Of a DNA stretch of 64,000 bases, positions 1 through 7,672 are shown in pieces. This DNA is from Burkholderia sp. 8Y. GTDB lineage: Bacteria; Pseudomonadota; Gammaproteobacteria; Burkholderiales; Burkholderiaceae. Positions within the stretch are counted from its first letter, which is position 1; each line of letters opens with the position of its first letter. The notes beneath the pieces were generated by a model. The model was not told where the DNA came from. It worked only from the letters and a program-made list of their open reading frames with translations, and ran no database searches. The position numbers and the translations under genes are program-made. Where the stretch lies: the NCBI RefSeq assembly GCF_902506145.1, contig NZ_LR733519.1, forward strand, positions 428,671-492,670. The letters are read 5' to 3'.

Positions 1-534
1 CGCGTCGATGCCGATGCGCGGCCGGTCGATGCCTTGACCTTCCATCATCGCCGCCAGTTGGCTGGGATCGAGAAACGCGCTGAAGACGCGCCCGGTGGAC
101 GTGGTTTGCAGCGACATCACGGTGCCGACGTGGAGGTTCACGTGCAGCGGATAGCCGCCGCGTTCGTATCGGACGATGGTCGGCCCTTGCGCGCCCGCCA
201 CGCATACCGCGACGCTATGGCCGATGCGCTCGGCGAGTCCCGCCGCATACGACGCGGCCACGCGATACGCCTCCTGCTGCTCGACGAACATGAGCCCGAG
301 ACGCAGCGAGAGCGGGCCGGGCTCGTAGTAGCCGGTGAGCGCATCGCGCTTGACGAGGCCGAGCCGCGTCAGGCTGACGAGATACGTGTGCGCCTGCGCC
401 GTCGACAGCGCGGCGGCGCTCGCCAGTTCGCTCAGCGCGACCGGCTCCCGGCGTTTCGCCAGCGCATCGAGAATGCGCCCGGCGACTTCCACGCTCTGTA
501 TGCCTCGTTGCGGCTTGTCTGTGACTTCTTTCAA
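1..534 (-). CDS. IclR-family transcriptional regulator (C-terminus cut by window edge)
   Basis: DNA-binding repressor/activator of the IclR family, incomplete because the frame runs off the left edge. The reverse-strand frame from a TTG at 534 (AGGAG about 10 bases upstream) stays open for 178 codons. The first ~65 residues form the winged HTH (RGIQSVEVAGRILDAL, then LSTAQAHTYLVSLTRLGLV). The start of the effector domain follows (GPLSLRLGLMFVEQQEAYRVA and MSLQTTSTGRVFSAFL, typical of IclR ligand domains). It is divergent from the metallo-beta-lactamase-fold gene at 706, and a perfect palindrome lies between them, so it probably controls itself and that gene. The effector is unknown. The TTG start is the best-supported choice but not certain. 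Confidence 0.85.
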   Translation of the reverse strand, partial: MKEVTDKPQRGIQSVEVAGRILDALAKRREPVALSELASAAALSTAQAHTYLVSLTRLGLVKRDALTGYYEPGPLSLRLGLMFVEQQEAYRVAASYAAGLAERIGHSVAVCVAGAQGPTIVRYERGGYPLHVNLHVGTVMSLQTTSTGRVFSAFLDPSQLAAMMEGQGIDRPRIGIDA

Positions 535-624
535 GGGTGCTTCGCTCCTGCGGCGGTCCAATCGTCCGATGCTAGCGCATCCGGCCACCACATCCTATAA
601 CCGGGGTTTTCCCGTAGTTCAACT

Positions 625-644
625 ATAGCAAGGTGATTTGCTAT
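625..644. promoter_or_regulatory. Palindromic operator, probable IclR-type site
   Basis: Perfect inverted repeat ATAGCAA-6 bp-TTGCTAT. It lies in the IclR/MBL divergent intergenic region and abuts a TTGACA hexamer at 644-649 that could be a -35 box for the rightward gene. Position and symmetry suggest the binding site of the adjacent regulator. The assignment is inference. Confidence 0.55.
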
Positions 645-705
645 TGACAAATATCAGCCGCGACGCGACCATGCATCATCCCCCGCCGAACGAACGGAGA
701 CAGAC

Positions 706-1665
706 ATGGCAAAGGCATTCGCATCGCAGGCCGACCTGGAAGAAAAGAAGGTCACCTTCACGCAACTTTCCGAAAACGCATGGGCCTACACGGCCGAGGG
801 CGATCCGAATTCGGGCGTCATCATCGGCGACGACGGCGTATTGATCGTCGATACGACCGCGACGCCCGCGATGGCGCAGGATCTCATCGCGAAGATCCGC
901 AGCGTCACCGACAAGCCCATCAAATACGTCGTGCTGTCGCACTATCACGCGGTGCGCGTGCTGGGCGCATCGGCGTATTTCGGGGAAGGCGCGCAGCAGG
1001 TCATCGCGAGCCGCGGCACGTACGAAATGATCGTCGAGCGCGGCGAGCAGGACATGAAGTCGGAAATCGAGCGTTTCCCGCGTCTTTTCGCGGGCGTCGA
1101 AACGGTGCCGGGCCTGACGTGGCCGACGCTCGTGTTCGAGAAGGAAATCACGCTGTGGCTCGGCAAGCTCGAAGTGAAGATCGCGCATCTGGGCTCGGGT
1201 CACACCAAGGGCGATACGGTCGTGTGGCTGCCGTCGCAGAAAGTGCTGTTCTCGGGCGATCTGGTGGAGTACGACGCGGCCTGCTATTGCGGCGATGCGC
1301 AACTCGAAGAATGGCCCGCGACGCTCGAGGCGCTGCGCAAGCTCGAGCCGCACAAGCTCGTGCCGGGACGCGGTCCCGCGCTGCTCAATCCGGTTGAAGT
1401 GGACAAGGGCATCGACTATACGAAGGACTTCGTGACGACGCTGCTCCAGGCGGGTCGCGATGCCGTCGCGCAAAAGCTCGACCTGAAGGGCGCGATGGCG
1501 CTCGCGCGCAAGTCGATGGACCCGAAGTTCGGCCAGGTGTTCATCTATGAGCACTGCCTGCCGTTCGATGTGTCGCGCGCCTATGACGAAGCGAGCGGCA
1601 TCAAGCATCCGCGCGTCTGGACGGCAGAGCGCGACAAGGAAATGTGGACCGCGCTGCAGGACTGA
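706..1665 (+). CDS. Metallo-beta-lactamase-fold hydrolase with degenerate second metal site
   Basis: 319-residue MBL-fold protein of unknown substrate, probably cytoplasmic since no signal peptide is visible. The fold is shown by the N-terminal strands (GVIIGDDGVLIVDT), the first metal loop at residues 78-84 (SHYHAVR), the glycine-rich HLGSGHTKGDTVVWLP with H166, and FSGDLVEY with D185. The canonical HxHxDH reads H79-Y-H81-A-V83-R84, so the site-2 Asp and His are gone. The C-terminal PGHG-type His is also replaced (VPGRGP, R222). Site 1 (H79, H81, H166) is intact. Start ATG has GGAGA upstream. It is divergent from an IclR regulator and followed by a strong terminator, so it is a single-gene unit. 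It could be a mono-metal hydrolase or a non-hydrolytic relative. Confidence 0.8.
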   Translation: MAKAFASQADLEEKKVTFTQLSENAWAYTAEGDPNSGVIIGDDGVLIVDTTATPAMAQDLIAKIRSVTDKPIKYVVLSHYHAVRVLGASAYFGEGAQQVIASRGTYEMIVERGEQDMKSEIERFPRLFAGVETVPGLTWPTLVFEKEITLWLGKLEVKIAHLGSGHTKGDTVVWLPSQKVLFSGDLVEYDAACYCGDAQLEEWPATLEALRKLEPHKLVPGRGPALLNPVEVDKGIDYTKDFVTTLLQAGRDAVAQKLDLKGAMALARKSMDPKFGQVFIYEHCLPFDVSRAYDEASGIKHPRVWTAERDKEMWTALQD

Positions 1666-1675
1666 TCGATTACGC

Positions 1676-1705
1676 GAGGGCCGCATTCGGCCCTCTTCCT
1701 CTTTT
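1676..1705 (+). terminator. Rho-independent terminator
   Basis: Perfect 8-bp stem GAGGGCCG/CGGCCCTC with a CATT loop, followed by a pyrimidine tract ending in TTTT. It lies 10 bases after the MBL-fold stop codon and separates that gene from the downstream MFS gene. Confidence 0.85.
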
Positions 1706-1779
1706 GCTGCAAGGACGCGCAAGACGTCCGGGCAACCCGCTTCGTTCATTGACAAAAGCGGCCGCCGTGGAGCGAGACA

Positions 1780-3108
1780 ATGCAGAACTCCGTCGAAATC
1801 GAATCATCAGGACTCGCAACGAATTTAACGGACGATGATTGCATCATCGCGAAAGTCGCGTGGCGCATCATTCCGTTCCTGTTCCTCTGTTATGTCGTGT
1901 CCTTTCTGGACCGCATCAACATCGGCTTCGCGCAGTTGCAGATGAAGCACGACCTGGGCTTCTCCGACGCCATGTACGGACTCGGCGCGGCTGTGTTCTA
2001 TATCGGCTATGTGCTCTGTGAAGTGCCGAGCAACATGCTGCTTGCGAAGTTCGGCGCGCGCCGCACGTTCACGCGGATCATGCTCTTGTGGGGACTTGCA
2101 TCGGTCGGCATGATGTTCGTCAGTAAGCCCGCGCATTTCTATGTGCTGCGCTTCATGCTGGGCGTGTTCGAAGCCGGCTTCTTCCCCGGCATCGTGCTCT
2201 ATCTGACGTACTGGTTCCCGGCGAATCGCCGCGCGGCGGTGATGTCGGTGTTCTTCGCTGGCGTGGCCGTCGCAGGCGTGCTGGGCGGACTCTTCTCCGG
2301 CTGGATCATGCGCGACATGGGCGGCGTCCACGGGCTGTTCGGCTGGCAATGGATGTTCGCGATCGAAGGCGCGCCCGCCGTGTTGCTCGCGTTCGTCGCG
2401 CTGTTCTATCTGGTGGACAAGCCCGAACATGCGCGGTGGCTCTCCGATGAAGAAAAGTCGCGCCTGATTGCACTTTGCGCGCAAGATCGCACCGACAAGC
2501 AGAGCCATCATGCTCGCAGCTTCGTCGCTGCGCTCACGGATCCGCGCGTGTATCTCTTTGCGTTCATCTACTTCTCGCTGACGTGCGCGTCGCTCACGCT
2601 CAACTTCTGGATGCCGCTGATGATTCGCGACTTCGGCATCAAGGACGTCGTGCAGGTGAGTCTCTTCACGGTGATACCGAATGCGATCGGTGCCGTCGGT
2701 CTCGTGCTCATCGCGCGCCGGTCCGATCGAACGGGCGAGCGGCGCAAGCACTTTGCGTTCTGCACCATCGGAGGCGGCATTGCGCTTGCGGCACTGACGC
2801 TGCATCTACACAGCTTCCCCGCGATGCTCGCGATTCTCTCCACTGCCGCCGTGCTCATCTTCGCCGCGCTGCCGATTTTCTGGGCTGTGCCACCGAGCTA
2901 TCTCTCGGGCAATGCGGCGGCGGCGGGCATCGCGCTGATCAGCAGCATCGGCATCACGAGCGGCATCGTGAGTCCGTGGGTCATCGGCATGATTCGCACG
3001 AGCACCGGCAGCATGGATCTCGCGGTGTATCTGCTGGCGGGATTGCTCGCGATGAGCGGCATCGCATTGCTCGCGGGCGTGCGCGGCAGCGATTCGAGGG
3101 CGCGCTGA
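1780..3108 (+). CDS. MFS transporter, anion:cation symporter (ACS) type
   Basis: 442-residue inner-membrane carrier of the major facilitator superfamily. The segment FLFLCYVVSFLDRINIGFAQ in TM1 is the signature of the ACS (phthalate/hexuronate/4-hydroxyphenylacetate permease-like) group. A MFS loop LLAKFGARRTFTRI follows TM2. About 12 hydrophobic segments lie either side of a central hydrophilic loop at about 225-245. It probably imports an organic acid by proton symport; the substrate is not readable. Start ATG follows GGAG at about 8 bases. It is insulated by the terminator at 1676, so it is probably transcribed separately from the MBL gene. Confidence 0.85.
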   Translation: MQNSVEIESSGLATNLTDDDCIIAKVAWRIIPFLFLCYVVSFLDRINIGFAQLQMKHDLGFSDAMYGLGAAVFYIGYVLCEVPSNMLLAKFGARRTFTRIMLLWGLASVGMMFVSKPAHFYVLRFMLGVFEAGFFPGIVLYLTYWFPANRRAAVMSVFFAGVAVAGVLGGLFSGWIMRDMGGVHGLFGWQWMFAIEGAPAVLLAFVALFYLVDKPEHARWLSDEEKSRLIALCAQDRTDKQSHHARSFVAALTDPRVYLFAFIYFSLTCASLTLNFWMPLMIRDFGIKDVVQVSLFTVIPNAIGAVGLVLIARRSDRTGERRKHFAFCTIGGGIALAALTLHLHSFPAMLAILSTAAVLIFAALPIFWAVPPSYLSGNAAAAGIALISSIGITSGIVSPWVIGMIRTSTGSMDLAVYLLAGLLAMSGIALLAGVRGSDSRAR

Positions 3109-3355
3109 TACGCTGGCAGGGGCGCTTGCCGCAGAGCTGGAAGTTCGTCGAAGGCGCGCGCTGCATCGGCGCACTTTCATCGCGGCTTCGATCCGCGCAA
3201 CTTCGCGACCGGGGGGCAGGAGAGCAGCGAACGCTACATGCTGCTTATGCTTATCAACGCCGCGGAAGCGGCTTTGTTGCCGGAGCGGCTCTTTGCCAGC
3301 GATAAGGCGTTTGCATGCTGCATGACGCATGCAGCATCCACGCGCCTGTACACCT

Positions 3356-3993
3356 TCAAACGCGCGATGTCAGTAACCGGATGCCCGCTGCGCTGAACAC
3401 GAGCGCGAGACACGCATCGAAATAACGCTGGATTCGCGCATAAATGCGGCGGGCCGATGCCATTGAGAAGAGCGCCGCGTAGCCGCCGAACACGCTCAGG
3501 CCGATGCACAGGCAGCCCGCAACGACGGTCAACATATGCATTTGTCCTTGACCGGTGGACGAGCCGAGCGCGGCGACGGACATCCATACGAGGATGGCCT
3601 TCGGATTGGTCAAATGCAGAAGAGCGCCGCGCGCATAGAGCCTTCGCATGCCCGGCTCCGACCCATTTACTGATGATGCGCGTACCGGCGGACGCCATGC
3701 CGAGCGGGCCGATTTGAACGCGAGCCACAGAAGATAGACACCACCGCAGATTTTCACTGCGATGAGAAAGCTCGAATATGCCGTTAGTGCGGCAGACAGG
3801 CCGAGCGAAGCGAGCATCGCCCAGAAGAACGAGCCGGACATCACGCCCGCCGCGAATGCCAACGCTGCGCGCCTTCCTGATTGCTCGCGATGGACATGAT
3901 CGCCAGATTACTCGGGCCGGGGCTCGCGGTACCGACGAAGTAAGCCGACCAGGCGAGCAGGACGTTAGCGTTCAGAAAGGCGTGTGCTGTCAT
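3356..3993 (-). pseudogene. LysE/RhtB-family amino-acid exporter, frameshifted
   Basis: The N-terminal part (MTAHAFLNANVLLAWSAYFV, then GTASPGPSNLAIMSIASNQE) reads from ATG 3993 but runs into another frame near 3880. The rest (LAFAAGVMSGSFFWAM to the stop at 3356, with LLHLTNPKAILVWMS) continues in a shifted frame. Together they would make a typical ~212-residue LysE exporter with the PGPS signature. One missing base around 3870-3885 accounts for the break: inserting a nucleotide restores QEGRAALAFAAG-like sequence. Either a real inactivating indel or a sequencing error. If intact it would export amino acids or similar metabolites. It converges on the MFS gene at 1780. Confidence 0.8.
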
Positions 3994-4260
3994 CGTGGTT
4001 TGAGGGTATGAATCGCCATGCGCAATTATCATGTCGAAACTACGCTGCGAACAGGGACGCTTCTCGTCGTCTTATCCAGCTCACTTCAATATCTGAGAGT
4101 TACTACCGACGGGCGTAGTGGCAGCTCGGCTGCGTGGCTCTAGCGCAGCATCGCATCAATATGGCGTTAGCAACAATACGCCGAGGCACGGACACTGCTA
4201 GCAGACGCCGAATAGGCGTGCGCGCCACGCATTCACGATGGCCCCGGAGGACGCTCACAC

Positions 4261-5991
4261 ATGAACACCGATCGCGACTTGCCGGCAGACGCGTACCGGA
4301 TCGTTTTCAGGCTGCTTCCCAGTCCGTGTCTGCTTCTGTCTCCCGGCGACGGATACACGATTCTCGATGCAAACGATGCCTTCCTGCGCGAAACGCTCAG
4401 CGACCGCCCCGATCTGATCGGCCGCCCGGTTTTCGATGCCTTTCCGGACAATCCTGCCGATCAGAAGACGCAGGCGACGAAAATTCTCGGCGAATCGCTT
4501 GATCGCGTAATCCGGTTGCGCCGCACCGACGCGATGGCGTTGCAACGCTATGACGTTCCCGATCGCTCGAGCGATGCGGGCAGGTTCATCGTGCGCTACT
4601 GGAGTCCGATCAACATTCCCCTGCTGAACGTGGACGGCTCGGTCGCGTTCATCATTCATCGTGTCGAGAACGTCACCGACTTCGTGGCGGAAGTCCATCA
4701 GCGCACGCCCGCGCAACATGAAGAAGAGAAGCGCGGGATGAGGTACGTGGAAACCGAGTCCGAGTTGATTCGGCGGAGCCGACAGCTATCGAATTCCAAT
4801 CAGGAACTACGCAGGCTGAGCGAAGAGGCATTCGCGCTTGCTGCCCGGCTCAAGGACGAGAGCATCAGGAAGGATGAGTTCTTGGCGATGCTCGGGCACG
4901 AGCTTCGCAATCCGCTCGCGGGACTGGCATCGGCGTTCCAACTCATCGACCTGAGCGATGCCGCGAAAGACATGCACGAAGAAATGGGCTCGCTGATCAA
5001 TCGGCAGATCGCCACGCTGACCCGGCTCGTCGATGATCTGCTCGATGCATCGCGTGTTTCACGCGGGGCCATTCGGCTTCATCGGGAACTGATCGATTTG
5101 CGCATGGTCATCGAAACGGCCGCGTACTCGGTAAGGAGAGAGTTCGAAAGCAAAGCGCATTCTCTCGTCATCGACCTTGCGCCCGGCGAATACGCGATGA
5201 ACGGAGACGCCACGCGCTTGCAGCAGGTGGTCGCCAACCTGCTTTCGAACGCCGTCAAGTTCACGGACCGCGGTGGAAACATTCGAATGCGTTTATTCGC
5301 GAGTACAGTCGGCGCGGAACGTAGGGCCGTTTTCACGATCGAAGACAATGGACGCGGAATTCCGCCGCGTTATCTGGAGTCGATCTTCGATTTGTTCGCT
5401 CAAGTGAATACGACGCTCGACCGCGCAGAGGGCGGTCTGGGTATCGGTCTAAATCTTGCGCGCAGATTGGTGGAGCTGCACGGCGGCACGCTCGTGGCGC
5501 GGTCTGAGGGCGAGGGCAAAGGCAGTCAGTTTATCGTCGAGCTTCCTCTCCCGATTGCGGCTGCCGAGCGGCCCGCGCCGGTGACCGATCACTTCCCGCT
5601 TGCCGCGGACCAGGGCATCTCCATTCTGCTGGTGGAGGACAATGACGACGTGCGAGCGGCGACTGCGGCGATGCTCCATTCGCTCGGATACGAAGTCGCG
5701 ACGGCGCCCGACGGCATGAGCGGCGTGGATTCGATGGTGGCGCGGACGCCCAAGGTGGCCATCGTTGATATCGGCTTGCCTGGCATCGATGGCTTCGAAG
5801 TCGCGCGGCGGGCCAGAGACCTTCTCGGCGAAAAGCGACCGCATTTGATCGCACTAAGCGGATACAGTGGCTCCGAAGTGAGCGAGCGCGCCATCGAGAG
5901 CGGCTTCGATGATGTATTCGTCAAACCGATCGACATTGGACTGCTTCAGCGATCGATTCAGAACGTCAGAGCGCAGGAACCGACCGGGTGA
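4261..5991 (+). CDS. Hybrid sensor histidine kinase / response regulator (PAS-HisKA-HATPase-REC)
   Basis: 576-residue soluble hybrid kinase. Order: N-terminal PAS-like sensor (about 10-145; YTILDANDAFLRETL is the PAS core), a short coiled stretch (about 150-205), a HisKA dimerisation/phosphoacceptor domain with H213 in FLAMLGHELRNPLAG, and an HATPase_c domain with the N box (N326 in NLLSNAVKF), G1 (DNGRGIP) and G2 (GGLGIGL). It ends in a receiver domain from about 455 with acidic residues ILLVEDNDD and phosphoacceptor D503 in VDIGLPGIDG. No transmembrane segments are seen, so it senses an internal signal. There is no obvious output regulator next door, so phosphotransfer probably goes to an unlinked partner. 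All catalytic motifs look intact. Confidence 0.9.
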   Translation: MNTDRDLPADAYRIVFRLLPSPCLLLSPGDGYTILDANDAFLRETLSDRPDLIGRPVFDAFPDNPADQKTQATKILGESLDRVIRLRRTDAMALQRYDVPDRSSDAGRFIVRYWSPINIPLLNVDGSVAFIIHRVENVTDFVAEVHQRTPAQHEEEKRGMRYVETESELIRRSRQLSNSNQELRRLSEEAFALAARLKDESIRKDEFLAMLGHELRNPLAGLASAFQLIDLSDAAKDMHEEMGSLINRQIATLTRLVDDLLDASRVSRGAIRLHRELIDLRMVIETAAYSVRREFESKAHSLVIDLAPGEYAMNGDATRLQQVVANLLSNAVKFTDRGGNIRMRLFASTVGAERRAVFTIEDNGRGIPPRYLESIFDLFAQVNTTLDRAEGGLGIGLNLARRLVELHGGTLVARSEGEGKGSQFIVELPLPIAAAERPAPVTDHFPLAADQGISILLVEDNDDVRAATAAMLHSLGYEVATAPDGMSGVDSMVARTPKVAIVDIGLPGIDGFEVARRARDLLGEKRPHLIALSGYSGSEVSERAIESGFDDVFVKPIDIGLLQRSIQNVRAQEPTG

Positions 5992-6144
5992 CATGCCGGA
6001 CGACGCGCTTCTGTTCTTTTCCGCAGTCGCATGAGTCGACGGCACTGCCCGTTCCAGCCCATTGCGCACACTTCAAGCTAACCACGCAGCCCGCGCACGA
6101 AGTCTGCTAATGGATCGGCATCCTTATCAATAGATGGACTTTGC

Positions 6145-7302
6145 ATGCCGGCATATCTTGCAGTCGCACTGGTGTTCTCGATCAACATGGCAGGCACGAC
6201 GCTGCCCACGGCGATCTATCACGACTATCAGACAACGTTCGGCTTCAGTCCGGCGACGATCACAGTGATTTTCGCGTCGTATGCGCTCGGCGTGCTCGGC
6301 GCTTTGTTGGTCATGGGCAACTGGTCGGATCAGCTCGGTCGCAAGCGCATGCTGACGGCCGGTCTCACGGCTTCCGCCATTTCTGCATTGACGTTTCTTT
6401 TCGCGAATGGCCTCGCCATGCTCTTGCTGGGCCGGCTAATCTCGGGTATCTCGGCGGGCATCTTTACCGGCACGGCGACCGTTGCGGTCATCGAATCGAG
6501 TCCGACGCAATCGCGTGCAAAAGCGATGCTCGCTGCAACGTCATCGAACATGCTTGGGTTGGGTTTAGGGCCTGTGCTGAGTGGTGCGCTTGTCGAGTTC
6601 GCGCCTTGGCCGATGCGCCTCGCGTACGTCGCGCATATCGCGTTGTTGCTGCTTGCTCTTCTTTTGCTGCGCCGTGCGCCCGAGACCGTGCGCGTGGCGG
6701 AGCACCCGGAATTGCGGATGCAGCGAATCGCGCTGCCGCGTGAGGTTCGTACCGCGTTCATACCGGCGGCCTTGTCGGGATTCGCGGGATTCGTCGTCGT
6801 CGGATTCTTCACTGCTGTCTCGCCTCAACTCATGCGCAACGTGCTCGGATACCGCAGCGGTTTGCTGATCGGGCTCGCGGTGTTTCTCATCTTCTTCTGC
6901 TCGGCGATCGGGCAAGCGGTCGAAAAGCGCATCGCCAAAAAGTGGCGGCAGCGGGTTGGCGGCATGGCGCTTGTCGTCGGTTTGATTCAACTCGCGCTGT
7001 GCGCGTGGCAGCGATCGTCCGTCGCGTTCGTGGTCGGAACGATACTGTGCGGGATCGGGCAGGGCATCAGTTTCCGGGCGGCACTGGGTGAGCTGTCGAA
7101 CCGCAGCCCCGCCGAGCGCAAAGCCGAAGTGACATCGGCGTTCTTCGTGGTGCTTTACGTCGCCATATCGCTGCCGGTGATCGGCATTGGTGTTGCGGTG
7201 CAAGGGCTAGGCATCGCCCACGCGACGATGACATTCGCCGCGATCACAGTCGTTATCGTCCTGTTATCGCTCGCGCTACTGTTGCGCGTTGAGAGTGAGT
7301 AA
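6145..7302 (+). CDS. MFS transporter (drug/sugar efflux type)
   Basis: 385-residue MFS carrier with about 12 hydrophobic segments and no long extra domains. The loop after TM2 reads MGNWSDQLGRKRMLTAG, the classical MFS motif A (GxLxDrxGRkr), as in arabinose-efflux/DHA1-like permeases. The charged central loop (about 185-205, PETVRVAEHPELRMQR) separates the two six-helix halves. Start ATG is preceded by a weak TGGA. It stands alone between the histidine kinase and the glycogen genes, and its substrate is unknown. Confidence 0.82.
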   Translation: MPAYLAVALVFSINMAGTTLPTAIYHDYQTTFGFSPATITVIFASYALGVLGALLVMGNWSDQLGRKRMLTAGLTASAISALTFLFANGLAMLLLGRLISGISAGIFTGTATVAVIESSPTQSRAKAMLAATSSNMLGLGLGPVLSGALVEFAPWPMRLAYVAHIALLLLALLLLRRAPETVRVAEHPELRMQRIALPREVRTAFIPAALSGFAGFVVVGFFTAVSPQLMRNVLGYRSGLLIGLAVFLIFFCSAIGQAVEKRIAKKWRQRVGGMALVVGLIQLALCAWQRSSVAFVVGTILCGIGQGISFRAALGELSNRSPAERKAEVTSAFFVVLYVAISLPVIGIGVAVQGLGIAHATMTFAAITVVIVLLSLALLLRVESE

Positions 7303-7672
7303 CCTCGCCGACTGAGTGCGGTCATCGTTTTGGAACAAGATGCCGTGTCTATTATCGATGACGCGATCGCAATAGCCTCCGTGTTCCAGTGATTCTTCGA
7401 CCTCCGCAAGTTCCGTGCAAAAGCTTCTCCGTTGTCGGAGCATCGGACAGACTACCGGAACCTACGACACGACGGCGAGCAGCACGTCGGTCACTTGCGC
7501 TCGAGGTCAGAAATCAATTCGAAGCGCCGCTGCATCGCCAAGCCCACGGCGTCTGCAAGGCGATGTTGTAAGCGCATTGAGAATCGTGCGCTAAACGCGG
7601 TCATCGCTTAGGTGCTTGAAATATTCGGCTCCTAACATATCCTTGCAGCGTATCGAACGCGAGGAAGCGACC
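7303..7672. other. Intergenic region upstream of the glycogen operon
   Basis: No gene is supported here; the short open frames have no family features and no ribosome-binding sites. It must hold the promoter of glgP, but I cannot pick a convincing -35/-10 pair by eye. Confidence 0.5.

Noticed and set aside
3160..3375. Rightward frame reading RGFDPRNFATGGQESSERYM then LLMLINAAEAALLPERLF, faintly like a 3-hydroxyacyl-CoA dehydrogenase piece
   Set aside because: Too short, no catalytic motif, and it overlaps the end of the LysE gene. May be chance.
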